Assembly (NCBI GenBank): GCA_024278725.1
Contig: JAJRSQ010000171.1
Location: forward strand, 1 to 10,793
Direction: 5' to 3'
Length of the DNA: 10,793 bases
Origin: Chloroflexota bacterium
GTDB taxonomy: Bacteria > Chloroflexota > Anaerolineae > 4572-78
This document shows, one piece after another, positions 6,175-10,793 of the stretch. The position numbers and the translations under genes were made by a program. A model generated the notes under the pieces. The model worked only from the letters and a program-made list of their open reading frames with translations, did not search any database and had not been told where the DNA came from. How positions within the stretch are numbered: the stretch's first letter is position 1; each line of letters begins with the position of its first letter.

Positions 6175-6402
6175 TCACCATATCGCCGCCAATTGCCACA
6201 GCGATGGTGTGGGTGTGGGCATCGGTTGCGGTATGCGAATGTCGCGCAGAATGGTCAGCACAATGGGATGCGCCAACAGCAACAGCATCGCCACAATCAC
6301 CAGAACGATGATGATTTTGGCGCGGAGTGGCAGGGGTCGGGGCTCGGTGGCATCGTCTGCCGCCCCGTTTAAAATGTCGAACACATCTTGGTCGCTGTCC
6401 AT
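6175..6402 (-). CDS. Small single-pass membrane protein, unknown function
   Basis: I do not recognise a family. The 75-aa product has an acidic N-terminal part (MDSDQDVFDILNGAADDATE), a basic RAK before one hydrophobic segment (about residues 29-46), and a C-terminal tail with the linker PQPMPTPTPS ending in LAAIW. Positive charge before the segment suggests the N-terminus is inside and the Pro/Thr tail outside. The chosen ATG at 6402 follows AGGAG by 10 bases; the open frame extends upstream to 6549, but that part looks non-coding and overlaps the divergent promoter. The gene ends 26 bp before the 955-aa wall protein gene, so co-transcription is likely, and it might anchor or assist that signal-less protein, which is inference. 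Confidence 0.6.
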   Translation of the reverse strand: MDSDQDVFDILNGAADDATEPRPLPLRAKIIIVLVIVAMLLLLAHPIVLTILRDIRIPQPMPTPTPSLWQLAAIW

Positions 6403-6563
6403 ATAATGGTTTCTCCTGTAAGGATTTTCTATTATCCGGTGAAATATGTCAAACTGCCGCGAAACATCATTGAATTTACACACAATCTCCATCACTTTTC
6501 CATATTTGGCTGGTAAACTATGGGTGTAAATGAAAATTACTGAAACCACACGGAGGTTTAATC
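6403..6563. promoter_or_regulatory. Divergent intergenic region with an 8-bp inverted repeat
   Basis: This 161-bp spacer separates the leftward wall cluster from the rightward Met-rich gene. ATTTACAC (6474-6481) and GTGTAAAT (6524-6531) form an exact inverted repeat flanking the rightward -10 region, and could be a regulator site. For the leftward genes TTGACA is visible (complement of 6447-6452), but no well-spaced -10 box follows, so the leftward promoter stays undefined. Confidence 0.4.
6511..6519 (+). promoter_or_regulatory. Extended -10 promoter of the Met-rich protein gene
   Basis: TGG followed by TAAACT (6514-6519) fits an extended -10 element; no good -35 box lies 16-18 bp upstream. 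The stretch from 6511 to 6533 matches the promoter of the response regulator gene (7265-7287) at 17 of 23 ungapped positions, which supports both calls. Confidence 0.5.
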
Positions 6564-7163
6564 ATGAAATCGTATTGGAAAATCGCAGGGATTATCGCAG
6601 TTATCGCAGTGATTGGCGCATTGGCAGTGGGCGTGACCGCATTCGCGCAAACACCCGAAAATTACAATGGATTTATGGGACGCGGATATGGAATGATGGG
6701 CGGCGGCTACGGAATGGGCGCCAACTTCGACCACGAAACGATGCACGACCAAATGGAAAGTTTCATGGGCTTCGATATGGACGGGATGGAAGAAATCATG
6801 CACCCCGCCATCGCCGAAGCGCTGGGGCTGACCGAAGCGGAATTTGAAGCCGAAATGGACGCCGGGAAAACGATGTACGACATCGCCGCAGAACGTGGCA
6901 TCGACATCAACACCGTCTGGGAAAAAATGCAATCCATCCGCGGTGAAGCGCTGCAGCAAGCCGTTGAAGACGGCACTATCACCCAAGAACAAGCCGACTG
7001 GATGAGCCAAATGGGCAACCACGGCGCGGAAATGGGCAGCATGCACGGTCGCGGCGGAATGATGGGCGGCGGCTACGGGATGGGCGGCAACTTCGACGGC
7101 ACACGCGGTCGCGGTGGAATGAACGGCTGGAACAACACCGCCGGCAGCATGTACGTTCAATAA
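6564..7163 (+). CDS. Secreted Met/Gly-rich protein with a central helical DUF2680-like domain
   Basis: The 199-aa protein begins with a signal peptide: KSYWK, a hydrophobic core (about 7-25) and AFA before a likely cut after A28, so it acts outside the membrane. The mature part is framed by two similar Met/Gly stretches (about 39-56 and 162-178), both containing MMGGGYGMG and ending NFD. Between them, residues 80-150 form a helical domain (AEALGLTEAEFEAEM, MYDIAAERGIDINTVWEKM, AVEDGTITQEQADWM) resembling DUF2680/YckD-type secreted proteins. There are 23 methionines in all, plus several histidines (H57, H61, H80, H153, H161). Met-rich motifs of this kind bind Cu(I) or Ag(I) in known copper proteins; that role is inference here. 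GGAGG (6552-6556) sets the start. A strong terminator follows, and the next genes are a two-component system whose kinase carries similar Met-rich sequence. Confidence 0.88.
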   Translation: MKSYWKIAGIIAVIAVIGALAVGVTAFAQTPENYNGFMGRGYGMMGGGYGMGANFDHETMHDQMESFMGFDMDGMEEIMHPAIAEALGLTEAEFEAEMDAGKTMYDIAAERGIDINTVWEKMQSIRGEALQQAVEDGTITQEQADWMSQMGNHGAEMGSMHGRGGMMGGGYGMGGNFDGTRGRGGMNGWNNTAGSMYVQ

Positions 7164-7182
7164 AGTATCACGCTTTCCTCCC

Positions 7183-7222
7183 AAAACCTGCTCGACGCTC
7201 CGGCATCGGGCAGGTTTTTTTT
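7183..7222 (+). terminator. Rho-independent terminator after the Met-rich gene
   Basis: AAAACCTGC (7183-7191) pairs with GCAGGTTTT (7210-7218). Pairing continues inward through 7192-7195 with 7206-7209, leaving a 10-nt loop. Eight T residues (7215-7222) close it. It separates the Met-rich gene from the two-component genes. Confidence 0.9.
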
Positions 7223-7264
7223 GTGGAAAACGCTCCCGGCATCCATACCCCCTCCGCATTTTTG

Positions 7265-7273
7265 TGCTATACT
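7265..7273 (+). promoter_or_regulatory. Extended -10 promoter of the two-component operon
   Basis: TGC followed by TATACT (7268-7273) is a strong extended -10 element; no convincing -35 box is present. Transcription would start near 7280, giving a leader of about 20 nt that holds the ribosome binding site GAGGAG (7291-7296). Its surroundings match the Met-rich gene promoter at 6511-6533. Confidence 0.6.
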
Positions 7274-7301
7274 ATGGTCAGAAATGAGGTGAGGAGAGCT
7301 T

Positions 7302-8003
7302 ATGACCCATCGAATTTTAGTCGTGGATGACGACAAAGAAATTGTGCGGCTGGTGCGCGCCTATCTGGAACAGGCGGGCTTCACGGTGTTTGCCGCGCAC
7401 GACGGCGAAACCGCACTGCACACCATCCGCCGCGAAAAACCCGATTTGGTGGTGCTGGATTTGATGCTCCCCGACCGCGACGGCTGGGACATCACCCGCA
7501 TTGTCCGCGCCGATGCCGCCATCGCCGCCACCCCCATCATCATGCTCACCGCGCGGGTGGAAGACACCGACCGCATCGTCGGGCTGGAATTGGGCGCGGA
7601 CGATTACATCACCAAACCCTTCAACCCCCGCGAAGTGGTGGCGCGGGTGCGAGCGGTACTCCGCCGCGCGAACCCCTCTGCCGCCGCGCCGAGCGCGCGC
7701 ATTTTCCACGCCGGCGCGCTGACGGTGGACACCGGACGCCACGAAGCCACCCTCAACGGCGCGCCGGTGGAATTGACCCCCACGGAATTCAAACTCCTGC
7801 ACATGCTCATCGAAAGTCCCGGCTACGCCTTCACCCGCTCGGAATTGATTGAGCAGGGTTTGGGCTATGAATATGAAGGCATGGAACGCACCCTCGACAG
7901 TCACATCAAAAATTTGCGCAAAAAAATCGAACCCGACCCCAAACGCCCCACCTACATTCAAACGGTGTATGGCGTCGGGTATCGTTTTTCACCCGACGTA
8001 TAA
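7302..8003 (+). CDS. Two-component response regulator, OmpR/PhoB family
   Basis: The 233-aa regulator has a receiver domain (1-120) with acidic pocket D9-D11, phosphoacceptor D53 in VVLDLMLPDRDG, switch T83 in IIMLTARVED, and K105 in DDYITKPF. A short linker (about 122-133) leads to a winged-helix DNA-binding domain with ELTPTEFKLLHMLIESPG, the recognition-helix region RTLDSHIKNLRKKIE and the C-terminal wing YIQTVYGVGYRF. All functional residues look intact. A strong ribosome binding site and its own promoter precede it, and the sensor kinase follows after 12 bp. It should activate or repress genes once phosphorylated by that kinase. The Met-rich gene upstream is a likely target because the two promoters look alike, which is inference. 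Confidence 0.96.
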   Translation: MTHRILVVDDDKEIVRLVRAYLEQAGFTVFAAHDGETALHTIRREKPDLVVLDLMLPDRDGWDITRIVRADAAIAATPIIMLTARVEDTDRIVGLELGADDYITKPFNPREVVARVRAVLRRANPSAAAPSARIFHAGALTVDTGRHEATLNGAPVELTPTEFKLLHMLIESPGYAFTRSELIEQGLGYEYEGMERTLDSHIKNLRKKIEPDPKRPTYIQTVYGVGYRFSPDV

Positions 8004-8015
8004 GCGAGTATTTTT

Positions 8016-9398
8016 ATGAACAAACTCTGGGTAAAACTGACGCTGGCATTCACCGCCGTCACCATCATCGGATTGATAACCGTTGCCCTGCTCATTAATT
8101 CGCAGGTCAGCACCCAATTTCGGCGCTATGTTTTCCAGTCGCAAATGATGTCATCCACCATGCTGGATGATTTGACCCGTTTTTATGCCGAAACGGGGAG
8201 CTGGGACGGCGTGGATACCATCCTCGACGCCGCTATGCCCGGTGGTATGATGGGCACGGGACGTATGGGAATGGGCGCGCGGCACGGAATGGCGAGCGTG
8301 ACCGTGACGGACGCGGCGGGAACGGTGGTATACGGCTTCGATGGCACATCCCGTTTGAGCCGCGCCGACCTTGCCGCCGCCATTCCGCTGGAATGGCAGG
8401 GGAAAATCATCGGCTACGTGCAATTTTCCACGCCCGGTGATGTCAATTTAAGTGCGGGCGAACAGGCATTTCTGGCGGAAGTGAACCAATCCATTTTAAA
8501 AGCGGGCGTGCTCGCGGGTATTTTGGGGATTGTGCTAGGGGTGCTGATTGCGCGGGGGTTGAGCGCCCCGCTCCAGCAATTCGCCGCCGCCGCGCGGAGC
8601 ATCGCGCGGGGGAATCTGCGCCAGCGCGTGCCGGAATCGGGCGCGCAGGAAATCGCCGATTTGGCGCAATCTTTCAACGAAATGGCTGCCTCGCTGGAAC
8701 AGGCGGAAACGCTGCGCCAAAATCTGGTGGCGGATGTGGCGCACGAACTTCGCACCCCGCTGACGGTGTTGCAGGGAAATTTGCGCGGCATTCTGGATGG
8801 GGTGTTTGAGCCGGATGATGCGGAAATCGCCCGGCTGTACGACCAAACCCGCCATCTCATCCGGCTGGTGAACGATTTACGCGAGTTGACTCAAGCCGAA
8901 GCGGGACAACTCCCCCTGAATTTGGTGACGGTGGATTTAACCGCGCTGGCACACGACACCATTTCGCTGTTCGAGCCGGTTGCCGCCGCCGAAAACATCA
9001 CCCTGCGCGCCGACCTGCCGCCCGACCTGCCGCCCGTCTCCGCCGACTCGGCGCGGTTGTCGCAGGTGTTGCACAATCTGCTGGCAAATGCCATCCGCCA
9101 CACGCCCGCCGGGGGAAATGTCACCCTGCACGGCGGCAGTGACGCGGACTCGGTGTGGCTGGCGGTGACGGACACCGGCGAGGGCATCGCCGCCGCCGAT
9201 TTGCCGCACGTGTTCGACCGCTTCTATCGCGCCGACCGCGCTCGCGCCCGTACCACAGGCGGCTCCGGGCTGGGGCTGGCGATTGCCCGCGCCATCATCA
9301 CCGCCCACGGCGGCGACATCTCCGCCACCAGCGCGGGCATCCCCGGACAGGGCAGCACCTTCACCCTTCGCCTGCCGAAAGCTTTCATCCGGAAATAG
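8016..9398 (+). CDS. Sensor histidine kinase with a Met-rich extracytoplasmic domain
   Basis: The 460-aa kinase has TM1 (about 5-27), an extracytoplasmic sensor region (about 28-161), TM2 (about 162-180), HAMP (about 181-232), the HisKA helix with phosphoacceptor H243 in VAHELRTPL, and an intact ATPase domain: N-box N358 (NLLANAIRHTP), G1 DTGEG (386-390), F-box FDRFY (400-404) and G2 GGSGLGL (415-421). The sensor region has an unusual stretch at 74-92, with M74, M78, M79, M84, M86 and M92 set among glycines, plus H90; it echoes MMGGGYGMG of the secreted protein encoded upstream. The rest of the sensor (VTVTDAAGTVVYGFDG) looks PAS/Cache-like. It follows the regulator by 12 bp with only a weak ribosome binding site, so coupled translation is likely. 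The ligand is unknown; a soft metal is one reasonable guess. Confidence 0.95.
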   Translation: MNKLWVKLTLAFTAVTIIGLITVALLINSQVSTQFRRYVFQSQMMSSTMLDDLTRFYAETGSWDGVDTILDAAMPGGMMGTGRMGMGARHGMASVTVTDAAGTVVYGFDGTSRLSRADLAAAIPLEWQGKIIGYVQFSTPGDVNLSAGEQAFLAEVNQSILKAGVLAGILGIVLGVLIARGLSAPLQQFAAAARSIARGNLRQRVPESGAQEIADLAQSFNEMAASLEQAETLRQNLVADVAHELRTPLTVLQGNLRGILDGVFEPDDAEIARLYDQTRHLIRLVNDLRELTQAEAGQLPLNLVTVDLTALAHDTISLFEPVAAAENITLRADLPPDLPPVSADSARLSQVLHNLLANAIRHTPAGGNVTLHGGSDADSVWLAVTDTGEGIAAADLPHVFDRFYRADRARARTTGGSGLGLAIARAIITAHGGDISATSAGIPGQGSTFTLRLPKAFIRK

Positions 9399-9422
9399 AT
9401 TCCCGGTATTTTTTCTATTCCG
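9390..9422. repeat. Weak hairpin spanning two convergent stop codons
   Basis: CGGAAATAGA (9390-9399) pairs, with one bulged A, with TCTATTCCG (9414-9422). The two arms contain the TAG stops of the kinase gene (+) and the flippase-like gene (-), which are only 16 bp apart. The stem is AT-rich and the T run lies in the loop, so terminator function is doubtful. Confidence 0.35.
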
Positions 9423-10419
9423 ATGGTGTTTCCGGCAACACCGACATCGCATCCAAATCGGCGGTATCGCTCTGCCCGTACAGAAAATCGCGCCAGATAG
9501 CCTGAATGAGCAACCCCAGCGCCACCCCGAACCACATGGTGGCAAAACGGATGAGCAGTGTCGCCGTGGCGGCAATATTTTCCGACACGCCCGCCAGCAG
9601 TTGCAGCATTCCCGTCAACCCGCCTTCGGTCACGCCCAGTCCGCCCGGCACACCCGACGCGCCCCCCGCCACCGACGCAAACGCCAGAATGAAGACCGAC
9701 AGCACCGCCAATTGCGCATCGGCGGGCAACCCCAACCCGCGCAGCACCAGATAGAGCGCCACCCCTTCGCTGACCCATGCCACCGTTCCCAGCGTCACCG
9801 CCACCAGCAGATTTTTCAGCCGCAGCAATTCATACGCGCTTTCATACAAATCATGCAGATGATGCGCAATTTTTGACACCAGCGGCAGCTTTTCCCCCAC
9901 ACCGAGCGCCCACAGCGCCAGCGGGCGAATCTGAATGACGACCACCGCCACCACCAGCACCGCGCCGATGGTCAACGCGGCGGGGGTGAATTGCGGATAC
10001 ATCAATCCGCCCACCAGCGACAAAATTGCCATGGCAATCCCATCGGTGAGCCGCTCGGCGAGGGCGACGGGGGCAGTTTTGGCGGGATGAACATTCGCCA
10101 GATTTTTGAGCCACAGCAATCGCACCAGCTCGCCCGCTTTGCCGGGAGTGAGCGAAAAGCCGAATCCGCCCAAAAAGACGCGCAAATCCGCTCCCCAGCT
10201 CAGGTTTTTCACCCCGATTTGGCGCAGGTAAAAATGCCATTTCGAGAATCGAAGCAGATAATTGACGACCGTCAGCCCGATGATGGCGGGCAGCAGCCCC
10301 CACCGAAACGCGCGCAACAGCCGCGCCATCTCGGTGAAATCGGCGTAAATGCCCAACCCAACCATCACCGCCACGCCCAAAATAATACCGATGATAATTT
10401 TATTGCGCAGATTTTTCAT
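9415..10419 (-). CDS. Flippase-like integral membrane protein, LPG synthase TM (UPF0104) family
   Basis: The 334-aa protein is hydrophobic, with about seven or eight membrane segments. It carries the conserved family motifs TPGKAGELVR (91-100), AERLTDG (121-127) and GVPGGLGVTEGG (257-267). Members form the membrane half of lysyl-phosphatidylglycerol synthase/flippase MprF or stand alone as putative lipid-linked glycan or lipid flippases. No aminoacyl-transferase domain is attached, so it is the stand-alone type and its substrate is unknown. A GTG at 10440 would also fit, but the ATG at 10419 overlaps the stop of the upstream methyltransferase gene in the classic ATGA arrangement (10416-10419) and is preferred. 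The pair probably forms one operon. It converges on the kinase gene with 16 bp between. Confidence 0.9.
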   Translation of the reverse strand: MKNLRNKIIIGIILGVAVMVGLGIYADFTEMARLLRAFRWGLLPAIIGLTVVNYLLRFSKWHFYLRQIGVKNLSWGADLRVFLGGFGFSLTPGKAGELVRLLWLKNLANVHPAKTAPVALAERLTDGIAMAILSLVGGLMYPQFTPAALTIGAVLVVAVVVIQIRPLALWALGVGEKLPLVSKIAHHLHDLYESAYELLRLKNLLVAVTLGTVAWVSEGVALYLVLRGLGLPADAQLAVLSVFILAFASVAGGASGVPGGLGVTEGGLTGMLQLLAGVSENIAATATLLIRFATMWFGVALGLLIQAIWRDFLYGQSDTADLDAMSVLPETPSE

Positions 10420-10793
10420 TTCCACAGCGACGTTTTCCACGGGAAAAGCATCGGCACACGGCGTTGATAATCCCGGTACGCCGCGCCGAATTCCCGCGCC
10501 AGTTTTCGCTCCTCAAAAATTGCGCCCACCCAAAAATAGAGGGAGAACACGCCGTACAGCGTCAATTGATTCAGGGTCATCACGGGGGAAGCCCACAGCA
10601 GAATCAGGCTGAAAAAATAAGCGGGGTGGCGCACCCGGCGGTAAAATCCAACCACTTTGAAGGGCGTATGGTCGGGCGGGACGTTTTGCAAAATTTGGCG
10701 CACGCCCAAAAAGTGCCAAATATCGGTTTGGATGAACGCCAGCGCCGCCAACACCGCCGCCACGCCCTGCACCGCCAGCAATCCCCAGCGCCA
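10416..10793 (-). CDS. Isoprenylcysteine carboxyl methyltransferase-family membrane protein, 5' end missing
   Basis: The frame is open to the window edge; 125 codons and the stop are visible, and the N-terminal part lies outside. Counting from the edge, the C-terminal signature of ICMT/PEMT-like methyltransferases is seen: GFYRRVRHPAYF (about 49-60, with the RHP motif), a hydrophobic hairpin, then FEERKLAREFGAAYRDYQRRVP (about 93-114), the family's E-X2-L-X3-F-G-X2-Y-X2-Y pattern. Such proteins transfer methyl groups from S-adenosylmethionine to lipids or small thiol/amine substrates at the membrane; the bacterial substrate is usually unknown. Its TGA overlaps the ATG of the flippase-like gene, so the two are translated together and may act on the same lipid. 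Confidence 0.85.
   Translation of the reverse strand, partial: WRWGLLAVQGVAAVLAALAFIQTDIWHFLGVRQILQNVPPDHTPFKVVGFYRRVRHPAYFFSLILLWASPVMTLNQLTLYGVFSLYFWVGAIFEERKLAREFGAAYRDYQRRVPMLFPWKTSLWK

Noticed and set aside
6403..6452. Leftward promoter from TTGACA (complement of 6447-6452) and GATAAT (complement of 6431-6436)
   Set aside because: The two boxes are only about 10 bp apart, too close for a sigma70 promoter.

Overview
The window reads as ordinary chromosome of a free-living bacterium. My best guess is Chloroflexota, Anaerolineae-like. The hints are the moderately high G+C, multi-domain wall proteins that mix glycosidase-like, PGRP-like and Ig-like modules, Pro-Thr linkers, and the style of its intergenic repeats. 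This assignment is inference; there is no rRNA or other marker to confirm it.

Layout. Positions 1-366 hold no gene. They contain a 191-bp MITE-like element with 14-bp terminal inverted repeats, then a promoter and a leader with a terminator-like hairpin. Next, on the + strand, come greA (367-837) with its own terminator, and an overlapping pair: a dual-specificity-type phosphatase (907-1473) and a Nudix hydrolase (1463-2029). A convergent spacer with a long inverted repeat (2030-2188) separates these from a leftward cluster. Read 5'->3' on the - strand, that cluster is a 75-aa single-pass membrane protein (6402-6175), a 955-aa wall-associated multidomain protein (6148-3281) and dinB, DNA polymerase IV (3250-2189). 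A heptamer tandem repeat fills the gap between the wall protein and dinB.

At 6403-6563 transcription diverges. To the right lies a signalling locus: a secreted Met/Gly-rich protein (6564-7163), a strong terminator, then an OmpR-type response regulator (7302-8003) and a sensor histidine kinase (8016-9398). The kinase sensor domain carries its own Met-rich stretch resembling the ends of the secreted protein. The two promoters of this locus match at 17 of 23 ungapped positions. I infer one signalling unit, possibly sensing copper or another soft metal, or envelope state. The window ends with a leftward pair: an isoprenylcysteine methyltransferase-family membrane protein, cut by the window edge, whose stop overlaps the start of a flippase-like (LPG synthase TM family) membrane protein.

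Most unusual points. First, the two PGRP/amidase-2 domains of the 955-aa protein have both lost the same two zinc ligands (His to Tyr, Cys to Ser), and the protein has no signal peptide. Second, Met-rich motifs are shared between the secreted protein and the neighbouring sensor kinase, with matching promoters. Third, the greA leader contains a terminator-like hairpin.
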